Assembly (NCBI RefSeq): GCF_022647505.1
Contig: NZ_CP071409.1
Coordinates: forward strand, 1,612,001-1,676,000
Length of the DNA: 64,000 bases
Reading direction: 5' to 3'
Source of the DNA: [Pantoea] beijingensis
GTDB lineage: Bacteria; Pseudomonadota; Gammaproteobacteria; Enterobacterales; Enterobacteriaceae
The translations under genes and the position numbers were made by a program. Below are positions 45,793-55,265 of this stretch, one piece after another. Position 1 is the first letter of the stretch, and each line of letters opens with the position of its first letter. Below the pieces are notes generated by a model, which did no database searches, was not told the origin of the DNA, and saw nothing but the letters and a program-made list of their open reading frames with translations.

Positions 45793-46755
45793 GTGGCTAC
45801 AATAAATTGTGTCATTTTGGATGATTATCAAAACGTCGCATCGCGAATGGCAGACTGGTCGCTATTGGCTGACCGCGTGACTGTTTCTTATTTACACGAG
45901 GCGATCCGCGACCGGACTACGTTGATCACGACGCTGTATGATGCCGATATTGTTGTCGCCATGCGTGAGCGCACCCCACTCGACAGTGCGCTGTTTGCGG
46001 CGTTGCCAAACCTGAAACTTATTATTACTTCTGGTATGAGAAATGCTGCTATAGATCTTGCGGCTGCAAAGCAGCGGGACATTGTGGTTTGCGGAACGGA
46101 AGGGGGGAGTGAGGCGCCGACAGAGTTAACGTGGGCGTTGATATTGGGGCTTGCCCGCCATCTGCACATTGAAAACCGCAATCTGGTACAAGGTGGGCCG
46201 TGGCAATCGACGCTGGGTACCACGCTTAATGGAAAAAAAATAGGGTTAATCGGGCTGGGCAAAATTGGTAAAAAAATGGCCATCCTTGCTCAGGCCTTTG
46301 GTATGTCAGTTTGTGCCTGGAGTCCTAATCTTACGCGGGCCCGCGCCAGTGAGGCTGGCGTCGAATTTTGTGCGACGAAAGACGCTTTGCTGACACGCTG
46401 CGATTTTGTCTCGCTTCATCTTATCTGCTCCGGCACGACTCAGGGTATTTTGCAGTATGCCGATCTGAAGAAAATGAAACAAAGCGCCTACTTAATCAAT
46501 ACCTCACGCGCGGCGCTGCTGGAAAAAGGTGCGCTCCTGATGGCGTTAAAAAATGGGGATATTGCCGGTGCTGGAATTGATGTATTTGAAGAAGAGCCGC
46601 TACCCGCTGATTCAGACTATCGTCAGGCGCCTAACCTACTGGCATTGCCGCATTTGGGCTATGTCAGTGACAGCAATTATCGTCAATACTTTCCGCAGAC
46701 GGTGGAGAACATTCAATGCTGGCTGGCGGGTGAGCCTGTCAGAAGAATAAATTGA
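45793..46755 (+). CDS. D-2-hydroxyacid dehydrogenase family protein
   Basis: A 320-residue member of the D-isomer 2-hydroxyacid dehydrogenase family. The Rossmann motif IGLIGLGKIGKKMA (about residues 150-163), catalytic Arg in INTSRAALLEKGALL, the Glu in FEEEPLPADS and His in LPHLGYVS are present. It starts at GTG with AGGGGAGGA upstream, divergent from the riboswitch operon. It uses NAD(H) or NADP(H); the substrate is unknown. A second NAD-dependent dehydrogenase follows 168 bases later. Confidence 0.85.
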   Translation: MATINCVILDDYQNVASRMADWSLLADRVTVSYLHEAIRDRTTLITTLYDADIVVAMRERTPLDSALFAALPNLKLIITSGMRNAAIDLAAAKQRDIVVCGTEGGSEAPTELTWALILGLARHLHIENRNLVQGGPWQSTLGTTLNGKKIGLIGLGKIGKKMAILAQAFGMSVCAWSPNLTRARASEAGVEFCATKDALLTRCDFVSLHLICSGTTQGILQYADLKKMKQSAYLINTSRAALLEKGALLMALKNGDIAGAGIDVFEEEPLPADSDYRQAPNLLALPHLGYVSDSNYRQYFPQTVENIQCWLAGEPVRRIN

Positions 46756-46923
46756 TGATGCAGGGGAGAGGCTGCATTTTTTATCTGGAAACGGCAGAGA
46801 TTTCACCTGTTCCCTGAATGATTTTGCGTATATACCCGGGATAATTTCGCTGCTAGCCAATAATGCTAGCGACGTGTCTGAAGGGTATCAATCAACTTTA
46901 ATATAATACTCAGAGGGTTAAGT

Positions 46924-47805
46924 ATGAGCGATTTACCTGCGGATAATTTTGGTGCTGCACCTGTTGCGATCGTGGGGGCAGGCACGTTGGGTCGGCGTAT
47001 TGCGTTAATGATGTTTGCCCATGGCGTTCGGGTACGGCTTTATGACGCTCAACCTACCTCGGCGCAGGCGGCTTTAACATTCATTGAGCAACAGGCACCT
47101 GCATTGGCCGAGAGAACAGGGCATATCGCGGGGAAGATTGAAATTAGTACAGACCTTTCACAGGCCGTAGAAGGCGCCTGGCTGATCATTGAGGCTATTC
47201 CTGAAGATATTGAACTTAAGCGAGCGTTGTTTGGGGAGCTGGATCGGCTTGCGTCAAGCAGCGCTATTTTGGCGAGTAACTCTTCCTCATACCCTTCCAG
47301 CCAGATGATTGACCAGGTCAGCGCACAAGGCCGAAGCAGAGTGGTGAATACCCATTTTTATATGCCGCCAACGCAAAATGCGGTTGAAATTGCCAGTTGC
47401 GGGCATACCGAAGACGCAATTATCACGCGCCTCAACCATTTCTTCCCCCGCTGCGGATTTTATCCTTTTGTTGTACGTAAAGAGAGCGTCGGCTTTATTT
47501 TTAATCGTGTCTGGGCGGCGGTTAAACGTGAATGTCTTGAGGTGGTGGCGACTGGCGTATCAACGCCGGAAGATGTTGATGGTATTTATAAGGTGAGCCT
47601 TGGCGCGCAGTTTGGCCCCTTCGAGATGATGGACAGAATTGGTTTGGATGTGGTGTACAATATTGAAAAACACTATGCCGCCTTAAATCCCGAACTCTCG
47701 GCCCAACCTCTTAAGTTACTGAAGGAATATATTAATCAGGGGCATTTGGGGATGAAAACGGGGCAGGGGTTTTATCAGTATGATGATAAAGGCCAGCGGC
47801 GATAG
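46924..47805 (+). CDS. 3-hydroxyacyl-CoA dehydrogenase family protein
   Basis: A 293-residue enzyme with an N-terminal NAD-binding domain (VAIVGAGTLGRRIALMMFAHG, IIEAIPEDIELKRALFGELD, ILASNSSS) and a C-terminal 3HCDH domain (GFIFNRVWAAVKRECLEVVATGVSTPEDVD, GPFEMMDRIGLDVV, GMKTGQGFYQY). The catalytic His lies in NTHFYMPP, where family members often have HFFNP-like motifs, so the substrate may differ from classical 3-hydroxybutyryl-CoA. GAGGGTTAAGT precedes the ATG. It may form a unit with the upstream dehydrogenase. Confidence 0.85.
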   Translation: MSDLPADNFGAAPVAIVGAGTLGRRIALMMFAHGVRVRLYDAQPTSAQAALTFIEQQAPALAERTGHIAGKIEISTDLSQAVEGAWLIIEAIPEDIELKRALFGELDRLASSSAILASNSSSYPSSQMIDQVSAQGRSRVVNTHFYMPPTQNAVEIASCGHTEDAIITRLNHFFPRCGFYPFVVRKESVGFIFNRVWAAVKRECLEVVATGVSTPEDVDGIYKVSLGAQFGPFEMMDRIGLDVVYNIEKHYAALNPELSAQPLKLLKEYINQGHLGMKTGQGFYQYDDKGQRR

Positions 47806-48003
47806 CACCCATCGGTAAGGTTGTCCCTCACAGTTGAGTCTTATTGACAAGGCGCGCTCATAGCCCCGGGCATTCGCAATGTCGAGCTTTACAGGCCTTG
47901 GTGTTAATTGTTTCGGGGCCTGTTTAGCGAGCATCTAAACGATAAATTACAGTTTTAAATCGTGCAGGAAAACCTGCCGCTGGGCCGAAAATAGGGGGCA
48001 CGG

Positions 48004-48339
48004 CTACGGTCCCGTTTGCGGTTGTAACTGATAGATCCATGCGGTGATCTGCTGGTTATTCAGCGTGGTTACACTCACCTCAACACGATCATAACCATCT
48101 TCAAACTCGTCTAACATGGGCCAGTGAGCCTCCAGGTTATCGGATAAAAATAAGTAACCATTTACTCGTGGTCCATTTTTATCCAGTACTATTCCTGGGA
48201 AGTCTGCGGCAGCTCCCCAGCCATATTCGTAAAATGTACCGGTCACATAACCTTGCAGCCACTCACCGCCGATGTTCTCAAGTATGTGTGCATTAGAGTG
48301 ACCTAAGCGTAACGTACCGTAAACAAATAAAGACGCCAT
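48004..48339 (-). CDS. Gamma-glutamylcyclotransferase-like protein (AIG2 family)
   Basis: A 111-residue AIG2/BtrG-fold protein. It opens with FVYGTLRLGHSNAHIL, the substrate-loop motif of the family, and keeps the acidic residue in MLDEFEDGYDRVEV that serves as the catalytic Glu. Members range from true gamma-glutamylcyclotransferases to proteins of unknown role such as YtfP. It is a single gene between the dehydrogenases and the ankyrin genes. Confidence 0.8.
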   Translation of the reverse strand: MASLFVYGTLRLGHSNAHILENIGGEWLQGYVTGTFYEYGWGAAADFPGIVLDKNGPRVNGYLFLSDNLEAHWPMLDEFEDGYDRVEVSVTTLNNQQITAWIYQLQPQTGP

Positions 48340-48478
48340 TTTCCCTCATCAGTTAACATAATGAATACACAATCAACAGGCGCTTAGCCGCTAATCCACG
48401 GAATGGGAGAGCGGCCGATACACACCATGACAATCAAACTATTCTGGCCATGCAACTTCAGTAACCCGTTAAACGGGG

Positions 48479-49678
48479 TTATTTCATCGTTTTTTTCATT
48501 TTCTCAACAAGCCCATATTTTGGAAGTAGTTTTTTAATTTCAGGGTCCGAGGCATAAGCGCGGGGACGATTTCCCTGAAAGCATTTAGCATGGATATCGA
48601 TATCCGGGTGATTAACTAATGACTTAACGCCTGTTTCGAAACCAATGCGCGCACATGTATGCAGGGCCGTTTGCCCATGTTCGGTATCTTTTGCATTGAC
48701 ATTCAATTCTGGTTTTTTTAATAACAGTGAAAGTATCAGCGTTCCCTTTAACTCCATATTTAAGGGGATGTGACCGCCGCTACCGGTGGCGCGAGTTGCT
48801 AACTCAAGGTGATGAAGCATTGCGCCCAGAGGCTCCCTACCCGTAGGCTCATGTGGCATATTAACATCAAGCTTTTTATTTTTTAACAGTGCTGTTACCG
48901 TGTCAACTCCACCATCGGCAAGACCCATGCGATTAGAAAAAGATTCGTTTATGGCCTCATGGATTGGCGTACTGCCTGATTCATCTCTTATATTGGGGTT
49001 TATATTTGTCTCATTAATTAAAAACTTCTGCATATCAAGATTGTGTGAGCGAATTGATTTGGTTAATAAAGACGTGCCTTGATGTAATGCGTTAATATCT
49101 AATCCCAACTGAGGCATCGTTAACAAAGCACGCAGTGTGCCTATATTTCCGTGTTGAGCTGATGAGTGCAATAACTCGGCCGACTGCGACATGAAATTGG
49201 CCGGATCACCGTTAAAGCTTCGTTCGAAGAGTTTTAATGCTGTGTCGGCACTTATCGAAGGGGTCAGTTTGCACGCGTTACTGGCAATTAAAAGTGAAGG
49301 CGCGGTGGTTGTATTATCTAGTAACAATCCTATAATTTCATTCGCTTTTCTACTTTCAAGACTCGCAAGCCATACAACCGATTCCTTGCCATATAAGTTG
49401 TGGAACATATTGAGACCGGCATCAATAGCCCCACTCTGACTAGGCTCGGATTTTAGCATAAAAGCCAGTGCGTCCACGTCGTCACGCATTATGGCAGAAA
49501 GGAAATGCTTTTGTTGCTCGCCGGGTGGAAGTAAATGAAATGACTCCGACATATTCGCATGATTGCTCTTACTGGTTGAAGCGAAGTTAACCATGTCTCG
49601 TGAGTTTTTAATATGTCCTGCCACTTGCATGACTAGTTCATTTGGTAGCTGAGAAAACCCTGTTCCACGCGTTTGCAT
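48479..49678 (-). CDS. F-box-like and ankyrin-repeat protein, copy 1
   Basis: A 399-residue protein with a eukaryote-like layout. Residues about 8-40 (FSQLPNELVMQVAGHIKNSR, then DMVNFASTSK) follow the F-box pattern LPxEL...I...DL...S.TSK. The middle and C-terminal parts carry ankyrin-type repeats (GSTPIHEAINESF, GQTALHTCARIGFETGVKSLVNHPDIDIHAK). There is no Sec signal or membrane helix. Base composition is visibly AT-richer than flanking genes. F-box proteins in bacteria are usually secreted effectors that dock on host SKP1-ubiquitin ligases. I infer a candidate effector or a horizontally acquired gene; no secretion genes are nearby. A paralogue lies directly upstream. Confidence 0.75.
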   Translation of the reverse strand: MQTRGTGFSQLPNELVMQVAGHIKNSRDMVNFASTSKSNHANMSESFHLLPPGEQQKHFLSAIMRDDVDALAFMLKSEPSQSGAIDAGLNMFHNLYGKESVVWLASLESRKANEIIGLLLDNTTTAPSLLIASNACKLTPSISADTALKLFERSFNGDPANFMSQSAELLHSSAQHGNIGTLRALLTMPQLGLDINALHQGTSLLTKSIRSHNLDMQKFLINETNINPNIRDESGSTPIHEAINESFSNRMGLADGGVDTVTALLKNKKLDVNMPHEPTGREPLGAMLHHLELATRATGSGGHIPLNMELKGTLILSLLLKKPELNVNAKDTEHGQTALHTCARIGFETGVKSLVNHPDIDIHAKCFQGNRPRAYASDPEIKKLLPKYGLVEKMKKTMK

Positions 49679-49919
49679 TATATTGTTCTCATCTTTAATT
49701 CTTATAGGTAAAGCCGTTTTAGTGACATGAAAATTCGATGAGTTCCGTTTTTTAAATTTTCAGATTATTCGTGATTACATTGTCTGCAAAATAATTCCTG
49801 ATGGGCCGGCCCTAAACTGCCCATTCGCAGACAGAAGCATCCCTGAGATTCCGGCCGATGCATAACATGATAATCAGATTATACGGGTTATGAAATGTCA
49901 GTGAATCTTAAAATGCGGG

Positions 49920-51092
49920 TTATCTGATTGTTTGTTTTATTTTGTCAAAAAAACCATCTTTTGGCAGTAGTTTTTTAATTTCAGGATTCGAGGCGAAATC
50001 ACGGGCGCGTTTTCCACTAAAATTTTTACTATTGATATTAATGTCAGGATGGGAGGCTAATAACCTAACGCCACTTTCAAAACCAGAGTCTGCACACCGA
50101 TGCAGGGCCGTATTACCCGTCGCAGTATCTTTTTCATTGATGTTTAATCCGGGCGATTTTAACAGCAATGAGAGCGCCGATGTTAATTTTGACGTTTGAT
50201 TAATGGAAATATCATTTCTACCTTTTCTTAGCATGATAAAATAATCAACAACCATTTTTAGCGGCGTTTGCCCTTGGTTATTTGAAATATTAGCATTAAT
50301 TCTGTTACTGCTTAAGAGCGTTTTTATTGTATCAATGCTTACTCTATCAGAAACAGATTCTATCATTGCCGTATGGAGCGGCGTATTACCAGATGTGTCT
50401 TTTATATTTGGATCAATATTCGTCTCATTAACTAAAAATTTAAGCATGTTATGATTATTCGAATATAGTGATTTACTTAATAAAGACGTGCCATTTTGGA
50501 TTGAGTTAGTATCTAATCCCAGTTGTGGCATCATTAATAAAGCACGCAGCGTTCCTGGATCTCTGGATTGAGCAGATAAGTGCATCATATCATTTGCCTG
50601 TGATTTAAAATTGGCAGGATCGGCGTTAAAACTTCGCTCAAAGAATTTTAACGCTGTCGAGGTACTCATTGGCGTGCCCAGCTTACACGCATTACTGGCA
50701 ATTGAAACTGTAGGGGAGGTGTTTGTATTTTTTAGCAATAGTTTGATGAATTCATTTGCATTCTTACTTTGCAGGCTCGCCAGCCATATAACCGATTCCT
50801 TTCCATATAAGTTATGTACCGAATGGTGGCTGGCATCAATGGCACCACTCTGGTTAGGCTCGGCTTTTAGCATAAAAGCCACTGCATCCACATTGTCATT
50901 CATTATGGCAGAGAGTAAATGCTTTTGTTGCTCGCCAGGTGGAAGTAAATGAAATGACTGTAATGTATTAGCATAATTATTCTTACTGGTTGACGCGAAG
51001 CTCGTCATATCTCGTGAATCTTTAATATGCCCTGCCACATGCATGACCAACTCATTCGGTAGCTGAGAGTACCCTGTCCCACGTGTTTGCAT
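49920..51092 (-). CDS. F-box-like and ankyrin-repeat protein, copy 2
   Basis: A 390-residue paralogue of the preceding gene, similar along its whole length: YSQLPNELVMHVAGHIKDSR and DMTSFASTSK at the F-box-like start, shared FHLLPPGEQQKH, shared NLYGKESVxWLASL, and ankyrin repeats (GNTPLHTAMIESV, GQTPLKMVVDYF, GNTALHRCADSGFESGVRLLASHPDININSK). Both end in a short basic helix after KKLLPK. The upstream regions share a TCATGTCACT block, so the duplication included regulatory DNA. Differences are spread over the whole length, suggesting an old duplication. GGTGAGGA precedes the ATG. Confidence 0.75.
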   Translation of the reverse strand: MQTRGTGYSQLPNELVMHVAGHIKDSRDMTSFASTSKNNYANTLQSFHLLPPGEQQKHLLSAIMNDNVDAVAFMLKAEPNQSGAIDASHHSVHNLYGKESVIWLASLQSKNANEFIKLLLKNTNTSPTVSIASNACKLGTPMSTSTALKFFERSFNADPANFKSQANDMMHLSAQSRDPGTLRALLMMPQLGLDTNSIQNGTSLLSKSLYSNNHNMLKFLVNETNIDPNIKDTSGNTPLHTAMIESVSDRVSIDTIKTLLSSNRINANISNNQGQTPLKMVVDYFIMLRKGRNDISINQTSKLTSALSLLLKSPGLNINEKDTATGNTALHRCADSGFESGVRLLASHPDININSKNFSGKRARDFASNPEIKKLLPKDGFFDKIKQTIR

Positions 51093-51497
51093 TACATCGT
51101 CCTCACCGTTGATTGTGTTTTTAGCATCAAGCTATTTGAGTGACATGAGGATTCAGTTGGTTCCTTGCTGGCGTAAATTGTCGATCAACGTCTTACCAGA
51201 TAATCAGAAAAGGTGAGGTCGTCGTTTCTGTAAAAGACCGAAAGATGGCTGATGGGGGAATGAAAAGGGGGCTGATAAAAAGGTGCCTGTTTGTGGTGTT
51301 AATCGACTCACCGGGAAAGCATTTCCCATGGCAAATGGGGCTATCAAGACGTTCGGCATGGAAGCAATAGGCCTCATGGCTGAAGGAGTACAGGCTAACA
51401 ACCATGATTTGTTTCTGCTACTAATGCCTGACTTAACATGTATTGTCTCAGCTTCAGGTAACATAATGTGTTTGCCCTACAAAGAGAGAATTTTAAT
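51093..51497. other. Gene-free stretch between the ankyrin gene and tRNA-Asn
   Basis: About 400 bases. Open frames exist on both strands around 51204-51470 but none has a recognisable family, ribosome binding site or conserved neighbour. The promoter of the second ankyrin gene probably lies at its left end. Confidence 0.4.
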
Positions 51498-51532
51498 GCA
51501 AAAAGCCCGCTCAGGTTTCCCTGAGCGGGCTT
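51498..51532 (-). terminator. Rho-independent terminator of the second tRNA-Asn
   Basis: AAGCCCGCTCAGG, TTTC, CCTGAGCGGGCTT form a 13-bp perfect stem; on the minus strand it is followed by TTT after the paired TT. It lies nine bases beyond the 3' end of the tRNA. Confidence 0.9.
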
Positions 51533-51541
51533 CTCTAAATA

Positions 51542-51617
51542 TGGCTCCTCTGACTGGACTCGAACCAGTGACATACGGATTAACAGTCCGCCGTTCTACC
51601 GACTGAACTACAGAGGA
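51542..51617 (-). tRNA. tRNA-Asn (GUU), second copy
   Basis: A 76-base gene with encoded CCA, anticodon GTT, identical to the copies at 18478 and 63253. Its own terminator is still in place at its 3' side, so no island occupies this copy in the usual way. Confidence 0.97.
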
Positions 51618-51635
51618 ATCGTTTGAACGGGGCGC

Positions 51636-51664
51636 ATAATAACGGTGGGCATAAAACTTGTCAA
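51636..51664 (-). promoter_or_regulatory. Promoter of the second tRNA-Asn
   Basis: On the minus strand TTGACA, 17 bases, TATTAT, then GCGCCCC discriminator. It is a stronger match than the copy at 18572. Confidence 0.85.
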
Positions 51665-51920
51665 AGCCTCTTTTCATCAAAGATTACTGACTGATGAATA
51701 AACCAACAATCCGAGCCTTTTTAGCTTATGGCAAGTACCGACACTGTTTATTCAGCGATAAATGAGGGGATTACCCGGGCAGCAGAACTCGACACTGTCT
51801 CGCTATCAACAGCATTTGGAAAAAAATTGTTTTGAATAATGATCACGTTTATTTCATTTTTGCATTGTAATTGCCAAATATGAAATATACATTCCAAAAA
51901 CACTCATCAACACGCGGAAA

Positions 51921-53048
51921 ATGAGCATGAAAAAGGTAAAAGTTGGGCTGATTGGAACGGGTTATATTGGTCGCTGCCACGCAATTGCCTATGCGCAGGC
52001 TCCCACAGTGTTCGACCTGAAAGGCGAAATTGTGCGTGAAATGCTGGCTGAGGTGAACCCGGAATTAGCCGCTCGTCAGGCCAACGCCTTTGGTTTCCGC
52101 CGGTCTACTGGTAACTGGCGTGATTTGGTGAGCGATCCTGATATTGATGTTGTCGATATTTGCGCCCCTAACTTTCTGCACAAAGAGATAGCGCTGGAAG
52201 CGATACGTCACGGTAAGCATGTCTATTCTGAAAAGCCGCTGGCACTGAGTGTGGCGGATGCTGAGGAGATGACACACGCTGCACAGGAAGCGGGTGTTAA
52301 AACGCTGGTGGGCTTCAACTATATGAAAAATCCAACCAGCCAGTTGGCGCGCGAGATTATCGCGCGCGGTGAAATTGGCGATATCGTGCATTTTTATGGT
52401 ACCCACAACGAAGATTATCTGGCAAACCCACAAACGCCGCGTGACTGGCACTGTCAACATGCGCTGGCAGGACTGGGAGCGTTGGGCGACTTGGCTGCAC
52501 ACATTGTCAATATGGCCCACTTCCTGGTCGGCGATATTGAGGAAGTCAGTGGGGATATGATGACCGTCATTAAACAACGCCCCGACCCGGAGGAACCTGC
52601 GCGTTTGGTGCCTGTTGAAAATGAAGATCAGGCCAGTGCCTTGCTGCGTTTTAAACAGGGTGCGCAGGGTGTTATAGAAACGTCACGCATTGCCTGTGGA
52701 CGAAAAATGGGGCTGACTTATGTTATTACCGGTACGCGTGGCGCGCTGCGTTATACCCAGGAGCGTATGGCGGAGCTGGAGCTGTATCTGCATGATGAAC
52801 CCACAGGTCGGCAGGGATTTAAAACGATACTGACTGGCCCTGCGCATCCTGACTACGCGGCTTTTTGTGTTTCCGCAGGTCACGGTATTGGTTTTAACGA
52901 TCAGAAAACTGTCGAGATACGCGATTTAATAAACGGTATTGCTGCAAACGATCGGATGTGGCCTGACTTTGCTGAAGGATTGCAGGTCACCAGGGTGCTG
53001 GAGGCCATTGCTGCATCGGCGGTTGAACGCCGGTGGATAAAAGTATAG
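51921..53048 (+). CDS. Gfo/Idh/MocA-family NAD(P)-dependent oxidoreductase
   Basis: A 375-residue sugar- or inositol-type dehydrogenase. The N-terminal Rossmann motif VKVGLIGTGYIGRCHA (about residues 5-20), the EKPL motif (SEKPLALSVADAEEM) with the conserved Lys, and the substrate-domain AGLGALGDLAAHIVNMAHFL are visible. The start could be 51921 or the second ATG at 51927; the weak GCGGAAA fits either. It resembles inositol 2-dehydrogenase-like enzymes, but no pathway partners lie nearby. The sugar ABC operon at 19064-22555 is a possible but distant partner. Confidence 0.85.
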   Translation: MSMKKVKVGLIGTGYIGRCHAIAYAQAPTVFDLKGEIVREMLAEVNPELAARQANAFGFRRSTGNWRDLVSDPDIDVVDICAPNFLHKEIALEAIRHGKHVYSEKPLALSVADAEEMTHAAQEAGVKTLVGFNYMKNPTSQLAREIIARGEIGDIVHFYGTHNEDYLANPQTPRDWHCQHALAGLGALGDLAAHIVNMAHFLVGDIEEVSGDMMTVIKQRPDPEEPARLVPVENEDQASALLRFKQGAQGVIETSRIACGRKMGLTYVITGTRGALRYTQERMAELELYLHDEPTGRQGFKTILTGPAHPDYAAFCVSAGHGIGFNDQKTVEIRDLINGIAANDRMWPDFAEGLQVTRVLEAIAASAVERRWIKV

Positions 53049-53340
53049 TCGCCAACAGCGGATACAGCTCTTTTTAGCATGTTGTGCTCCGTGCCGGTGT
53101 TATCTGCGCCTGCCACTTACTGTTTCTGTCGCGCTTCTTATTAAGTCACAAGGGCCTTCAGCAAGCGCATTCAGTGATGCGCTTCACATCAAACGAGCCT
53201 GCATGCGTCCGGGTTTCTGTTGCATCCTGAATTGGCCTTTATCTGATTTTAGCCATAAAAGCTAAATATTAACGCGTGGCGTTGAACTTTTATTGATATT
53301 CGCTTCTGTAAAATTTCTGTAATAAAGAAAAATCCGAAGG

Positions 53341-53961
53341 ATGCGAATTGTGAGGCTGGAATTAGATCAAACCCTGTATGTTGCGAAGGGACGTCACCGC
53401 GAATGTTATCTTCATCCTGTTGATAACCATCTGTGCGTGAAGGTAGTTTACAATAAGGAAAGCGGGGGGGCTCAAGAGTCGCGACGTGAGTTGAAATATT
53501 ACCATTTTCTGGAGAAGCGTAATATTGACTGGCGTATTCTGCCGGCGTTTCACGGTAAGGTTGAAACCAACCTGGGTACTGGTGTTCTGTTTGATTTTGT
53601 ACGTGATTACGATGGTCAACCGTCTAAAACGCTGGAGCATTACTTGTCACATGAATTCCGTGATGGGCTGAATAATCCCGAGCTTCTGCGTGCCTTGTCA
53701 GAATTAAAAGCGGGCTTGCTCAAGAACCGCATTATTACCATGACGTTAAAGTCTAAAAATATTCTGTACAAAAAAGAGTCAGCCCATGTTGGGCGATTGG
53801 TGATTGTTGATAATATTGGCAACTCTTCACTGATCCCCGTGGCCAGTTACAGTAACTTTTTTGGTACACGTAAAATCCACAGAACATGGGCGCGTTTTAT
53901 CAACGATCTGAAGAACGTGGATCAGGTTGCCGATACAATTGATGATACTGTCACCTGCTAA
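53341..53961 (+). CDS. YrbL-like PhoP-regulated kinase-fold protein
   Basis: A 206-residue YrbL-family protein. It shows the family pattern GRHRECYLHPxxxxLCVKVVY, RRELKYYHFLEKR, LGTGVLFDFVRDYDGQPSKTLEHYL, NRIITMTLKSKNILY and VDNIGNSSLIP, which resembles a small kinase fold. In E. coli yrbL is controlled by PhoP/PhoQ and BasR; the biochemical role is unknown. It is probably a paralogue or relocated copy, as yrbL usually lies elsewhere. ATG 53341 is preceded by CGAAGG. Confidence 0.8.
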   Translation: MRIVRLELDQTLYVAKGRHRECYLHPVDNHLCVKVVYNKESGGAQESRRELKYYHFLEKRNIDWRILPAFHGKVETNLGTGVLFDFVRDYDGQPSKTLEHYLSHEFRDGLNNPELLRALSELKAGLLKNRIITMTLKSKNILYKKESAHVGRLVIVDNIGNSSLIPVASYSNFFGTRKIHRTWARFINDLKNVDQVADTIDDTVTC

Positions 53962-54112
53962 TTACTGCTGCGGTGCAGCCTTCTGTTACGAAGGTTTTTT
54001 CGTTAATTATAGATGCCTGTGTGCTATTGCTTCCAAAAAGCATCCAATGCTCCTGGCATTTTACAGCTTTCTGTTAAGATGGTCGTTTATCGAAACAGAA
54101 ATCTCTTAATTT

Positions 54113-54778
54113 ATGAAACTGGATAAAAGGCTGCACCTGCATTCACTCGGGCTGCTGTTCATCGCTGTATTAGTCGCTTTACCGGAACGTCTGCACGTTC
54201 CTTTATATCAGGACATGACTGTCTATTGGGTAGAGACCGGACAGTCGATCTGGTTACTCTTTGGGGCTCTTTTTACCTTCATTTACGCAAAAATCACCCC
54301 TATGCCCCGCGAGAAAAAGATTTTCTGGTTATGGTCTGTAACCTGGTGGGTGATGTTATTTGGTCGTGGAATCAGCTGGGGGCGTGATTACGCGCCTGAA
54401 CAACCTAAAATTTATTTTCACCTGATATCTTATCTGCTTATTGGTATTGTAATTGTTACGTTCCTGGTCAGGCCTGAACTGCACCGGGAGGTATTCAGGC
54501 GGCTTAAATCAGAGACCTTGCCGCTTTGGGATTGCCTGATTATGGTCGTTTGTTTCATCATCGCAGATACCATTGAACATCACCGTTACTTTGCCTTCTT
54601 GTTCCTGCAGGACCATAGTTATCAGGATCTCATGGAAGAGATGTTTGAAGTGCCCTTTATGTTAGCGCTGTTTTCAGTGGCATTTTATTTGATGAAAAAG
54701 GATGCCATCAGCAACCACCACAAGCTGGACGCATCCATTAATGGCAAGCTAAAGTGGTTTACAGCATGCTGTAAATAA
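54113..54778 (+). CDS. Inner-membrane protein of unknown function
   Basis: A 221-residue protein with about five hydrophobic helices: around residues 12-27, 45-60, 72-88, 102-120 and 140-155, plus a weak one near 185-197. It has a charged C-terminus. I do not recognise the family. The strand and its terminator suggest a single-gene unit downstream of the YrbL-like gene. The small spacing, 151 bases, leaves room for its own promoter. Confidence 0.65.
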   Translation: MKLDKRLHLHSLGLLFIAVLVALPERLHVPLYQDMTVYWVETGQSIWLLFGALFTFIYAKITPMPREKKIFWLWSVTWWVMLFGRGISWGRDYAPEQPKIYFHLISYLLIGIVIVTFLVRPELHREVFRRLKSETLPLWDCLIMVVCFIIADTIEHHRYFAFLFLQDHSYQDLMEEMFEVPFMLALFSVAFYLMKKDAISNHHKLDASINGKLKWFTACCK

Positions 54779-54813
54779 AATGGTTTTTGCTGACGCCGTT
54801 GCCCCTGATTAAA

Positions 54814-54847
54814 GAAAGCCCCGTTTAAAAAACGGGGCTTTCTTTTT
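54814..54847 (+). terminator. Strong rho-independent terminator
   Basis: GAAAGCCCCGTTT, AAA loop, AAACGGGGCTTTC, then TTTTT. It is 36 bases after the membrane-protein stop and also has an A-rich 5' flank, so it can work in both directions. Confidence 0.92.
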
Positions 54848-55265
54848 GTCGGATTATCCGTAGCCCGAGCTATTTTTACTTATTGTCCCGTACAGCCCAA
54901 TCTTTTTTTCCTGCGACTAAATAAAATCCAATTATTTGGGGGAGGGGGATTTCCCTGCGGCAATGAAGAAAAGGAGAAACTGGCTGTTACCAACGGAATA
55001 ATGCGTGTTACAGGGCAGTCTCCAGCGTTGTCAGTATCGCTGTGGGATCGGTACAGTTCATGTATTTGTAGCGCGAACAGGATGAGGGACTGATGATATT
55101 CCCGGACTGGCGCAGGTTGACCTTACCTAACGCTTGCAAACAGGAATACCCCGGCGAGAAGATAATAAGGCCGGGGTGTTGGAGGGATAATCCGCGAAGC
55201 TGGCTATCGCTCGCCCTGTGCTGTAGGCCAGGTCACGTTCATCCTGATGTTTAACTGGAAATCTC
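54848..55265. other. Gene-free stretch
   Basis: About 420 bases with no supported gene between the terminator and the minus-strand lipoprotein gene. Stop codons are frequent in all frames I checked by eye. No RNA gene or repeat is recognised. Confidence 0.4.

Noticed and set aside
46924..47805. Classical fatty-acid degradation FadB-like enzyme
   Set aside because: There is no enoyl-CoA hydratase part and the catalytic His context differs, so only the family name is used.
51204..51606. Overlapping open frames beside the second tRNA-Asn
   Set aside because: No recognisable family or ribosome binding site, and one frame runs through the terminator and tRNA.
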